A DNA stretch of 8,861 bases, taken from contig JAUHXW010000103.1 of NCBI GenBank assembly GCA_030426705.1, positions 1 through 8,861 of the forward strand, given 5' to 3'. The notes under the pieces were generated by a model. The model saw only the letters and a program-made list of their open reading frames with translations, made no database searches and was not told where the DNA came from. A program made the position numbers and the translations under genes. Source of the DNA: Gammaproteobacteria bacterium. GTDB taxonomy: Bacteria; Pseudomonadota; Gammaproteobacteria; Xanthomonadales; Marinicellaceae. Shown piece after piece: positions 1-5,766 of the stretch (its first letter is position 1; each line of letters opens with the position of its first letter).

Positions 1-1098
1 ATTGTCCTGATCCGAGTGCGCTGTTTGATCATTTCTGGCCAGCGAGCCTGCAATGACGTAGGCGAACTCTATTGGCGGTGTTCCCAGTTCCCTGATGGCT
101 GTTTTGATGACTTTTTGCATGATGGCACGGCCGATGGAGCTGATTGAATAGGCAATGTCATTGGCATTGAGGCCAGCATCCACCAATTTGCATAAGGCCG
201 TTGGTAATTGATGACTGAGTTGCTCAACTTTCTCCAAATCAGTTGCCTTGTGTATCTCATTAACCAGGTAAATTGGGTTGTGACTTTGGTGGTGTATTAA
301 ATCGGTGGCAGTGAGCATTCCCATCAACTGCCTGTCCTGAACTACAGGTAAGTGTCGAATATTCAAACGGGTCATCAGTAACATGGCTTCCAGCCCCGTG
401 TTTTGTGGGCTGATACACACCGGATTGGGAGTCATGACGGTTTCAATGGTTTGATTGATATCCAGTTCGCCGGCCACCACTTTGGTACAAAAAACCCGGT
501 CGGTAACGATACCTTGAATTTGTTCATTTTCAGTAATGAGTACTGCCGTTTGGTTTTTATCCAGCATCAATTGTGCTGTGTCCCGAATGCTGGTGGATGG
601 GCTGATGGTTAAAGTTTGGTGGTTTAAGAAGTCCGCGACCCTGGATTTAATTAAGATATTGTCGTTGTCACTTTTAAGTTCATCCAATGCGCTCTTTAAT
701 CTTTGGTTTTTTTGTTGATTAAAGTAATTGTTGAATGAAGTGCTGGTTTGCATCAACTCGCGATAGACGTGTTCGGGTATCATGTAAAACAGACTGTCTT
801 CCAAACAGGTGACTTTGTTTTTAATCAGGCCTCCGCGTTCGATGGCCTTGTGGCCGAAAAAATCTTGACTGCCGAATTGTGCGACCAATCCATCTAAATG
901 GTCCGTGCGGATCACTGCGCCTGAACGGACCAAATACAGCCAGCAATTTTGTTGCCCGGGCTCTAAAACCACAGCATTTCTTGGGAAATAGCTGATTTCA
1001 ATCGCCAGGGTTAATGCTTCGAGCTTTTCCTTCGACAGTTTGTTAAGCGGATGACATGATTTTAGAAAATCATATATTTCAAGTTGTTCAATTTCCAT
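1..1098 (-). CDS. cNMP-binding / CBS-pair / DUF294 nucleotidyltransferase-like protein, 3' end outside window
   Basis: The frame is open for 366 codons from ATG 1098 and runs off the left edge. Residues about 1-125 look like a cyclic-nucleotide-binding beta-roll. Residues about 154-270 form a CBS pair (segments near TISPSTSIRDTAQLM and VMTPNPVCISPQ...NIRHLPVV). A helical linker leads into a DUF294/GlnD-like nucleotidyltransferase core, with G351-S352, R355 and the acidic S-D363-Q-D365 motif visible just before the edge. This architecture is known in proteobacteria as a putative signal-transduction nucleotidyltransferase; its substrate is not established. A weak SD (GGTGA) lies about 6 bases upstream of the ATG, and the start overlaps the upstream gene by 11 bases, so the two are probably co-transcribed and translationally coupled. 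Both acidic catalytic residues are present, so the visible part looks intact. Expected full length is over 600 residues. Family assignment is confident; the biological role is unknown. Confidence 0.9.
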   Translation of the reverse strand, partial: MEIEQLEIYDFLKSCHPLNKLSKEKLEALTLAIEISYFPRNAVVLEPGQQNCWLYLVRSGAVIRTDHLDGLVAQFGSQDFFGHKAIERGGLIKNKVTCLEDSLFYMIPEHVYRELMQTSTSFNNYFNQQKNQRLKSALDELKSDNDNILIKSRVADFLNHQTLTISPSTSIRDTAQLMLDKNQTAVLITENEQIQGIVTDRVFCTKVVAGELDINQTIETVMTPNPVCISPQNTGLEAMLLMTRLNIRHLPVVQDRQLMGMLTATDLIHHQSHNPIYLVNEIHKATDLEKVEQLSHQLPTALCKLVDAGLNANDIAYSISSIGRAIMQKVIKTAIRELGTPPIEFAYVIAGSLARNDQTAHSDQDN

Positions 1099-1531
1099 TG
1101 AAAATCACCAATGATTCTGCAAAGTAGGATTTATCTTGAAATACAAATGCCATTCTTAATTCATTATAATTCAATATGTTATCGCTCTCATCCAACCTAA
1201 TTTGCCAATACTTGCCGTTGTCAGATTTCATCATTGGGAATTGTTTGAAATCAGTACTTTTACCCAATGCGATTGATAAATTAGCCACTGGTTTATTGGT
1301 AATGGCGGCCAATTGTTGCTGTTGTTTTTGTTGGTTGCTGATCAGCTTTATTTCCAAATCTCCCAGTGTGAAAATACAGGCATTTTCAGTGGGCATACAC
1401 TGGCCCAGCAAGTGAAGTTTTTGCTGTTGTAAGGCAGCTTCTTTTGGGTACATCAGCTTGCCAGTCAAATAATAAGCACCCAAAGCAAGCAAAGGGGCCA
1501 TGAAAAATGCGATTTTAAGATGACGATTCAT
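1088..1531 (-). CDS. Hypothetical single-TM protein with Gln-rich segment
   Basis: This is a 147-residue protein I do not recognise. Residues about 6-24 are a hydrophobic stretch behind a short basic N-terminus (MNRHLK), giving one membrane anchor with the rest probably periplasmic. C45 and C52 could form a disulfide if it is periplasmic. A Gln-rich run (NQQKQQQQ) spans about residues 66-73. The C-terminal half reads like a small beta-rich domain (KYWQIRLDE, MAFVFQDKSYFAESLVIF). Its last 11 bases overlap the start of the DUF294-family gene, so it is the first gene of a two-gene operon and may be functionally linked to that signalling protein. There is no Shine-Dalgarno sequence: a perfect TATAAT sits 6 bases before the ATG, which would put the transcription start at or next to the start codon. 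Confidence 0.8.
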   Translation of the reverse strand: MNRHLKIAFFMAPLLALGAYYLTGKLMYPKEAALQQQKLHLLGQCMPTENACIFTLGDLEIKLISNQQKQQQQLAAITNKPVANLSIALGKSTDFKQFPMMKSDNGKYWQIRLDESDNILNYNELRMAFVFQDKSYFAESLVIFNGN

Positions 1532-1537
1532 GATTTT

Positions 1538-1568
1538 ATTATACCTATATCAATTTGGTCGGTTACAA
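1538..1568 (-). promoter_or_regulatory. Sigma-70-like promoter, possibly giving a leaderless mRNA
   Basis: On the minus strand a perfect TATAAT lies at 1543-1538, with a possible TTGTAA -35 box at 1568-1563 (spacer 19, longer than optimal). Only six bases (AAAATC) separate the hexamer from the ATG at 1531, so the predicted start of transcription coincides with the start codon. It lies just downstream of the porin terminator, as expected for a new transcription unit. Confidence 0.5.
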
Positions 1569-1615
1569 GCGATTTTATTCATGTCATTCATTGTGCCTTT
1601 GCTGGATACATTGCC

Positions 1616-1641
1616 AAAAAAAGGGCCCATTAAAGAGCCCC
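1616..1641 (-). terminator. Rho-independent terminator of the porin gene
   Basis: Read on the minus strand, GGGCTC (1640-1635), a six-base loop TTTAAT, and GGGCCC (1628-1623) form a six-pair stem with one G-U pair, followed directly by seven T (1622-1616). It starts 27 bases after the porin stop codon. The plus strand has no T tract after the stem, so it looks unidirectional. Confidence 0.8.
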
Positions 1642-1667
1642 GAAAATTAAGGTTTAAATTAATGGCA

Positions 1668-2987
1668 TCAGAACGCATATTTGGCAGAAAAAATCAGTCG
1701 ATTTAACTCACCATTGGTTCCTGTTTCGATTTCTCGTTTACCATGCAAGAAACCTACACCCAAAGTGAGTTTGCTAACTGGGGAGAACAACAAGTTAACT
1801 TGAGCACTTTGCGATGATTTGGTGACGCCAAAACCGGTGTAGTCTGTATTGTTGTCTATGTCGATGGCGGATAAGATGAAGTTGGATCTAACTTTATCGC
1901 TCCAGTGGTGGCGATAGGCGACTGCTACAGCTGTAGAATCGATGGCATCCAGAGAGCCTGTGTCAGTGATAACCGCACCATTGGCTGTATTGATACCGAC
2001 GTATCTGCCCATGCCGGCACCCGTGGCTACATTGAATCTGATATCGTCTTTGTCGCCTACATTGAATTTACCGGTTAAACTCACGCCAAATGAAGATTCA
2101 CTTTCATTATTAGAAACCTGGTCATATTCAAGTGATCTAACCAATCCGGCTACAGCCACGTGCCCCCAGTCTGCTTTGTGTGTATATTTAGCAACAAAAT
2201 CTGGAAAACTATTGTCGTCAGATACGATGCGTCCTCCACCTCCATAAGGTGTAATGGTGCTTTCAGGATTTTCCATGGCAATTTGCCAGGGTCCATTGGT
2301 GTATCTAACCATGGCTTGTCTTTCAAAAACAATGCCTTCAGAAGCGGCTAAAAAGTCAACAGACTCTGGTAGGGCGCCTACATCCTGGAATGTACTCCAG
2401 GTCTGTCCAAATAACCAGTCATTATAGGTTAAAAAGGCGTGTCTTAATCTGGGTTGATATGAGTTGCTGACCCTTTCATTACCACCAGGCGGTAACAAAA
2501 AGTCCATTTCAATAAAAGTGCCTAACTTATCACCATTGTCTAACACATGGGTGCTTTTAAAATTAATCCTTGATTCTTTGGCGCTGGCATCGAAATCAGT
2601 GCTTTCTCCATCTCCACCAACCGGAATGGTTCCTGGGATATAAAAATCTCGTCCTGCAGATGCTGCGGCCAAATCCCCATCTGAATAGGCAGAAAAGGAA
2701 CCAGTGGCTTTAACAAAACCACCAAATTTGTAACTGTGATTAGATGAAGATTTCTTTTCCTCAGCGGCAACAGCTGCTTTTTTCTTAGCTTCGGCTTCCG
2801 CTTTTGCTTTGGCTCTTTGATCGGCCATATCTTTATCGGCCAACTCTTGTTTTAAAGCCACTAACATGGCTTCCAAATCATTGATTTTATCTTCTAATCT
2901 TTGAAACTCATCCCCGTCAGCCATGGCATGGCCTGAAAACAATGCCGTCGAGATTGCGGCAATTAATAATTTCTTGTTAATATTCAT
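1668..2987 (-). CDS. DcaP-like outer-membrane porin with N-terminal coiled coil
   Basis: This is a 439-residue outer-membrane porin precursor. Residues 1-23 form a signal peptide (MNINKK, hydrophobic core, GHAMA) cut before D24. Residues about 27-79 are a charged Ala/Lys/Glu-rich coiled coil (LEDKINDLEAMLVALKQEL, then AKAKAEAEAKKKAAVAAEEKK). From about residue 86 (YKFGGFVKATGSF) to the end there are alternating amphipathic strands, ending in K-Y-A-F, the terminal Phe that outer-membrane barrels use for BAM recognition. The strand pattern and motifs (RINFKSTH, GTFIEMDFL, PRLRHAFLTYNDWLFGQTWSTF) match the DcaP-like trimeric porins, whose characterised member takes up dicarboxylates and related anions; the substrate here is unknown. 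A good SD precedes the start, and an intrinsic terminator follows. It appears to be its own transcription unit. The family call is by eye; a more general Gram-negative porin is the alternative. Confidence 0.87.
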   Translation of the reverse strand: MNINKKLLIAAISTALFSGHAMADGDEFQRLEDKINDLEAMLVALKQELADKDMADQRAKAKAEAEAKKKAAVAAEEKKSSSNHSYKFGGFVKATGSFSAYSDGDLAAASAGRDFYIPGTIPVGGDGESTDFDASAKESRINFKSTHVLDNGDKLGTFIEMDFLLPPGGNERVSNSYQPRLRHAFLTYNDWLFGQTWSTFQDVGALPESVDFLAASEGIVFERQAMVRYTNGPWQIAMENPESTITPYGGGGRIVSDDNSFPDFVAKYTHKADWGHVAVAGLVRSLEYDQVSNNESESSFGVSLTGKFNVGDKDDIRFNVATGAGMGRYVGINTANGAVITDTGSLDAIDSTAVAVAYRHHWSDKVRSNFILSAIDIDNNTDYTGFGVTKSSQSAQVNLLFSPVSKLTLGVGFLHGKREIETGTNGELNRLIFSAKYAF

Positions 2988-2991
2988 GACA

Positions 2992-2997
2992 TCCTCT
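2992..2997 (-). promoter_or_regulatory. Strong Shine-Dalgarno sequence of the porin gene
   Basis: AGAGGA on the minus strand, four bases before the ATG at 2987 (AGAGGA-TGTC-ATG). It is the best ribosome binding site in the window and fixes the porin start. It contrasts with the missing SD at most other first genes here. Confidence 0.75.
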
Positions 2998-3045
2998 AAA
3001 TAAACGTAGAACTATGTTAAGAAAATGTATGAAGTTCAGGTATTA

Positions 3046-3070
3046 GCCTTTAGTAGATAAGACTAAAGGC
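3046..3070. repeat. Perfect 9-bp inverted repeat between the 97-aa membrane protein gene and the porin
   Basis: GCCTTTAGT (3046-3054) and ACTAAAGGC (3062-3070) are exact inverted copies around a seven-base loop. The hairpin begins 27 bases past the stop of the 3098-3391 gene and about 60 bases before the porin start. Neither strand has a T run after it, so it is not a standard intrinsic terminator. It could be an operator for the porin gene, a porin mRNA leader hairpin, or a 3'-end stabiliser of the upstream transcript. Confidence 0.55.
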
Positions 3071-3097
3071 GAAGGACCAAGGACAGAATGCTTTTAG

Positions 3098-3391
3098 CTA
3101 CTTTCTAAAAACCATGACTAAAATAGCAACTGCATAAGCCCCAATGATTTTTTCATCCAGTAACAAGGAACGGCCATCCAGCACTTTCATGGCGTCTGAT
3201 ACCAGCTGTATGGCTATACCCAAAAAACCGAGCATGGCAGCTGTATGAACTTTATCCCGAGAATAAAGCTTGCCATTGATTTCATACTTTTTATCACTTT
3301 TTTCAGCCAATGCCAGTTTGATAGCAACACCCGCAATAATCAGCGAGATAAAGACACTTAAGTATTCTGAGTAATGAGAAGCAACGTCCAT
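3098..3391 (-). CDS. Hypothetical small three-TM membrane protein
   Basis: This is a 97-residue protein I do not recognise. Hydrophobic segments lie at about residues 9-28, 51-68 and 81-95, with a charged loop between the first two (EKSDKKYEINGKLYSRDK). It ends soon after the last segment with VFRK. The start is the ATG at 3391: no strong SD precedes it, but a TATAAT box at 3424-3419 would give a leader of about 20 bases. It is divergent from the sdpR-like gene with only 75 bases between starts, so the SdpR-like repressor could control both. The porin lies downstream on the same strand beyond an inverted repeat. The amphipathic, continuous frame with membrane segments supports it being real; the function is unknown. 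Confidence 0.72.
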   Translation of the reverse strand: MDVASHYSEYLSVFISLIIAGVAIKLALAEKSDKKYEINGKLYSRDKVHTAAMLGFLGIAIQLVSDAMKVLDGRSLLLDEKIIGAYAVAILVMVFRK

Positions 3392-3418
3392 AAAGATCAG
3401 TGATTAATGGTTGCAAAC

Positions 3419-3424
3419 ATTATA
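3419..3424 (-). promoter_or_regulatory. -10 box for the divergent 97-aa membrane protein gene
   Basis: A perfect TATAAT on the minus strand. Transcription would start near 3412, about 20 bases before ATG 3391. No convincing -35 box is seen 16-18 bases upstream. It lies seven bases from the plus-strand TTGACA, so the two promoters are back to back. Confidence 0.4.
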
Positions 3425-3430
3425 ACCTGA

Positions 3431-3460
3431 TTGACAAATAGATAATTAGATGATAATCTA
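3431..3460 (+). promoter_or_regulatory. sdpR promoter with candidate SdpR operator
   Basis: A perfect TTGACA lies at 3431-3436. The -10 box is either GATAAT (3452-3457, short 15-base spacer) or TAATCT (3454-3459, 17-base spacer). An imperfect palindrome of 22 bases at 3439-3460 (outer arms TAGAT...ATCTA) fills the spacer and -10 region, the usual place for an ArsR-family autorepressor to bind. The divergent promoter is adjacent, so one operator could serve both directions. Predicted transcription start is within a few bases of ATG 3467. Confidence 0.5.
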
Positions 3461-3466
3461 AATAAA

Positions 3467-3751
3467 ATGCAAGAAACTCAAAAACAAGAATCGATGTTTG
3501 CAGCCATAGCGGATGTTCAGAGAAGAAAAATCCTGAACATCCTGAAAAATGGTGAATTATCTGTGGCTGAGATTAAAGCACATTTTGATTTCAGTGGTGC
3601 AACACTGTCTCATCATTTGAGTATTTTAAAAAATGCAGAATTAGTCAGGGTAAGAAGGCAAGGGCAACAGCGAATCTATACCTTGAACTTAAGTGTTGTA
3701 GAAGAGCTGCTGCTGATATTTAACCAACTATTTAACCGGGAAAAACCATGA
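3467..3751 (+). CDS. sdpR: SdpR-like ArsR-family transcriptional repressor
   Basis: This is a 94-residue winged-helix repressor. Residues about 10-23 (MFAAIADVQRRKIL) match the helix opening SdpR-type ArsR proteins (FKAISDPTRRKIL in Bacillus subtilis SdpR). The HTH is at about 30-57 with recognition helix GATLSHHLSILKNA, and the wing is RVRRQGQQRIYTLN (61-74). The ELCVCDL-type metal-binding cysteines of ArsR/SmtB are absent (ELSVAEI here), so it is probably not a metal sensor. In B. subtilis, SdpR represses its own operon and is sequestered at the membrane by SdpI; the same partner gene follows here, overlapping by four bases. ATG 3467 is taken as the start, but no SD precedes it; ATG 3494 (before FAAIADV) is an alternative and would match the usual family N-terminus closely. 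An autoregulatory palindrome overlaps the promoter. Confidence 0.88.
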   Translation: MQETQKQESMFAAIADVQRRKILNILKNGELSVAEIKAHFDFSGATLSHHLSILKNAELVRVRRQGQQRIYTLNLSVVEELLLIFNQLFNREKP

Positions 3752-4404
3752 GCAAAAAAAAGAGCCATAAAATTATATTTTCATTGGGTTTGGTCATCCT
3801 GATTACCTGGATTGTGGCATTTTGGTACGAACCTAAATTACCTGAAAAAATTCCAACACATTGGAACATCAAAGGTGAAGTGGATGGTTGGACGGATAAA
3901 CCCTGGGGTGTTTATATGTTGCCCATCATATCCAGCATAACCAGTTTGGTTTTGATGTTGTTACCTAAAATAGCGCCCAAAGGATTCAAATTGGATGCGG
4001 CTAAATCTGTATATGAAATCATTGTACTGGTGATGGCTATTTTTATGTTGGGAGTGATGGTGTTAACTTTTGAGGCCACATTGGATAAAACCATAGATGT
4101 CAATCAATGGATTATGGTAGGTATTGGCGCTTTGTTTGTTTTGATTGGTAATTACCTGAGCAAGGTTCCCAAGAACTTTTTCCTCGGTATCAGAACACCA
4201 TGGACCTTGGCATCGGATGAGGTTTGGTATAAAACCCATAGAATGGGATCTTGGTGGTTTATAATTGCTGGTTTGGTTACTGTTTTGGGTGCTTTTTTGC
4301 AGTGGCCTATCTTGGTGTTAATTATTGTTCTGACATCTGCTGGATTGATACCTTTGATATATTCTTTGGTGATGTATAAGAAAATAGAGGGCTTTGACGA
4401 ATAA
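3748..4404 (+). CDS. sdpI: SdpI-family membrane protein (DUF1648 + SdpI domains)
   Basis: This is a 218-residue inner-membrane protein with six hydrophobic segments (about 9-27, 55-73, 87-108, 121-137, 168-184, 186-208). The DUF1648 signature is at 31-52 (KLPEKIPTHWNIKGEVDGW then TDK). The SdpI signature is at about 136-165 (YLSKVPKNFFLGIRTPWTL, VWYKTHR). In B. subtilis SdpI gives immunity to the SdpC toxin and, when occupied, traps SdpR at the membrane, relieving repression. Most SdpI homologues outside Firmicutes lack a known toxin, and their ligand is unknown. The start is firm: ATG overlaps the sdpR stop (ATGA), with a GGGA SD at 3738-3741. No terminator is evident after the stop, so read-through into the 4470 gene is possible. 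Confidence 0.92.
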   Translation: MSKKKSHKIIFSLGLVILITWIVAFWYEPKLPEKIPTHWNIKGEVDGWTDKPWGVYMLPIISSITSLVLMLLPKIAPKGFKLDAAKSVYEIIVLVMAIFMLGVMVLTFEATLDKTIDVNQWIMVGIGALFVLIGNYLSKVPKNFFLGIRTPWTLASDEVWYKTHRMGSWWFIIAGLVTVLGAFLQWPILVLIIVLTSAGLIPLIYSLVMYKKIEGFDE

Positions 4405-4469
4405 ACGTTTACAATAGGTGACTTCTCCGTTGCATGTATGCTGATTTAATTTTCCTAACATAAATTTTC

Positions 4470-4970
4470 ATGACTTTAAATTTCCAAATATTGATGGCTT
4501 TTGTGGGCTGTGGCATGGTCAGCTATATGATGTTTCATATATTGCTTAGACATGAACATAAAGAGGCTGAAAGAGCGTTAATAACTAAAGATAAGAAAAT
4601 TCTGAAAACGGTTAAAAAAGATCTGAAATCAGCCCCGATGAACGTTCAGAATGTATTGATGAGCAAATGGGTGGCCTTTGGTGGTGGTTTTTATGGCGTC
4701 ATGGCACTAATGACCTATATGGTCGTAGAGTTTTATGAAGTGGTTGATTTTTTAACCAGCGAATATGGTTTTTGGGAAACGATCAGCGCTTTAGGTATCA
4801 GAGATTTAATCAGTTTTTTCATTAATTCATTGATGAACTTTATCACGGCAATTGTATGGCCGGTATACTGGTTGAAAAATATTCATGGTTATTCAGCTTG
4901 GGTTTGGTTTGTTGTTGTATATTTAGGGTATTTAACAGGACAGGCTATAGCTAAATACCGCCATGTTTAA
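4470..4970 (+). CDS. Hypothetical multi-TM membrane protein
   Basis: This is a 166-residue protein I do not recognise. Hydrophobic segments are at about 5-25, 68-92, 112-136 and 141-160, and the N-terminal one is followed by a strongly basic cytoplasmic-type loop (HEHKEAERALITKDKKILKTVKKDLK, about residues 28-53). The rest carries many aromatic residues (FYEVVDFL, AIVWPVYWLKNIHGYSAWVW). The start at ATG 4470 has no SD; a TAACAT box at 4456-4461 lies eight bases before it, with TTGCAT at 4430-4435 (20-base spacer), a weak promoter. It is 65 bases after sdpI on the same strand, so it may be co-transcribed, but nothing in its sequence ties it to the SdpR/I pair. Confidence 0.75.
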   Translation: MTLNFQILMAFVGCGMVSYMMFHILLRHEHKEAERALITKDKKILKTVKKDLKSAPMNVQNVLMSKWVAFGGGFYGVMALMTYMVVEFYEVVDFLTSEYGFWETISALGIRDLISFFINSLMNFITAIVWPVYWLKNIHGYSAWVWFVVVYLGYLTGQAIAKYRHV

Positions 4971-4979
4971 ACTATTTAA

Positions 4980-4997
4980 CTTTATTCACGAATAAAG
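4980..4997 (+). terminator. Weak terminator candidate after the 4470-4970 gene
   Basis: CTTTATT (4980-4986), loop CACG, AATAAAG (4991-4997) form a perfect seven-pair but AT-rich stem, nine bases after the stop codon. The bases after it (CCAGGGTTTCTATTT) are only loosely T-rich, so efficient intrinsic termination is doubtful. Position between convergent genes is the main support. Confidence 0.35.
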
Positions 4998-5005
4998 CCA
5001 GGGTT

Positions 5006-5019
5006 TCTATTTAAATAGA
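5006..5019. repeat. 14-bp perfect palindrome
   Basis: TCTATTTAAATAGA reads the same on both strands. It is AT-rich with no loop, more like a protein-binding site than a transcript hairpin. It lies in the convergent gap between two genes, where a promoter operator would not be expected. Confidence 0.4.
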
Positions 5020-5038
5020 CGACTGTATGGATGCAGGA

Positions 5039-5106
5039 GTTAGGGGTGAGACAGGATCAGAGATCGAAGCCTTGCTGAAATACTTGATAAGCCGTAACCC
5101 CCCAAC
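5039..5106. repeat. Imperfect long inverted repeat in the convergent intergenic region
   Basis: GTTAGGGG (5039-5046) pairs at seven of eight positions with CCCCCAAC (5099-5106), enclosing 52 bases. The flanks carry ACTGT (5022-5026) and ACAGT (5105-5109), also in inverted orientation but not in register. The purine-rich left half (GGATGCAGGAG, GAGACAGGAT) differs from the surrounding AT-rich DNA and lacks codons of any plausible gene. It may be a degenerate interspersed repeat or small miniature element, or a structured transcript end. Confidence 0.35.
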
Positions 5107-5124
5107 AGTACACCTTTAATTATA

Positions 5125-5709
5125 TTATAGGCCTTTGATGATGTGTTCACTCCAGTTTTCCATGTCTTCTATTTGAAGCAGCTCTTCAGGTTCAAATAAG
5201 CCCAATACTTTGATTTCCTCTTCATTACTTGAAATTTGAGACGAGGTTAACTCCCAACGTTCAACCACACCAATATGCACTCGGCCAACTGGATTGCTGT
5301 TGTCAATGATATAGCCCAACTGGGTCTTTGAGCTGATGCCGGATATGTTCAATTCTTCATCAATTTCCCGATGTGCCGAAGTTTCAATGGTTTTATCAAG
5401 GTCAATGGTGCCATCATCATGATAGGCTAAATCGAAAGCATCTATATGCCCACCAAAGCCAATGGACTTGAGGTTATGTAAGCGGTTTTCTCCTCCTTTC
5501 TTGGTGCGCTGGTATGCGGCGATTTTGCCTTGATAGGAGAGAATGACGTAAGGAATGATTTGTTTAAATTGCTCATCTTCTTCTAGGTGTGGTCTGGGCC
5601 CAATCCAAATTTGGTTTAAGTCAAATATACTGTCAGTGATTTGAATAAAACCATTGGCGGACAAGGCATTTTCAACAATGCTGCTTGCAGTACAGATGAT
5701 GTGTTGCAT
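5125..5709 (-). CDS. Nudix hydrolase / predicted MutT-family phosphoesterase (COG4112-like)
   Basis: This is a 194-residue Nudix-fold protein. The segment YQRTKKGGENRLHNLKSIG (about 66-84) followed by FGGHID (85-90) is typical of the COG4112-type predicted phosphoesterases. The Nudix helix is at about 107-120 (TIETSAHREIDEEL), with R114-E115 and E118-E119 supplying the metal-binding residues. The box is stretched: about ten extra residues lie between GGHID and the helix (FDLAYHDDGTIDLDK). The glycine normally after REUxEEx is Asn121, and the first glutamate position is Lys106, so it departs from the 23-residue consensus. Substrate unknown, probably a nucleoside-diphosphate derivative. No SD precedes ATG 5709; an extended -10 lies upstream. 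It follows the lipoprotein gene by 57 bases, so it may be partly co-transcribed. Confidence 0.82.
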   Translation of the reverse strand: MQHIICTASSIVENALSANGFIQITDSIFDLNQIWIGPRPHLEEDEQFKQIIPYVILSYQGKIAAYQRTKKGGENRLHNLKSIGFGGHIDAFDLAYHDDGTIDLDKTIETSAHREIDEELNISGISSKTQLGYIIDNSNPVGRVHIGVVERWELTSSQISSNEEEIKVLGLFEPEELLQIEDMENWSEHIIKGL

Positions 5710-5739
5710 ATTTGTTCGCTTAGATTTTTAAAGACCAGG

Positions 5740-5748
5740 ATTCTAACA
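5740..5748 (-). promoter_or_regulatory. Extended -10 promoter candidate for the Nudix gene
   Basis: TGTTAGAAT on the minus strand matches the extended -10 form TGnTAnAAT. Transcription would start near 5733, about 24 bases before ATG 5709. No -35 box is recognisable, which the extended -10 class does not require. Confidence 0.4.
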
Positions 5749-5766
5749 TGTGGTCGTAATTTTGAT

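Noticed and set aside
69..260. Minus-strand 63-codon frame near the left edge
   Set aside because: It lies in another frame of the DUF294-family gene, whose continuous 366-codon frame carries clear domain motifs.
1942..2247. Plus-strand 101-codon frame antisense to the porin
   Set aside because: It is a shadow of the porin, which has a signal peptide, barrel strands and a strong SD. The antisense protein has no recognisable features or start signal.
4405..4469. A terminator or extra small gene between sdpI and the 4470 gene
   Set aside because: I found no stable stem with T tract and no frame with a start and SD in these 65 bases.
5006..5019. 14-bp AT palindrome as a terminator
   Set aside because: It has no loop, no GC stem and no T tract. 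It is kept only as a palindrome.
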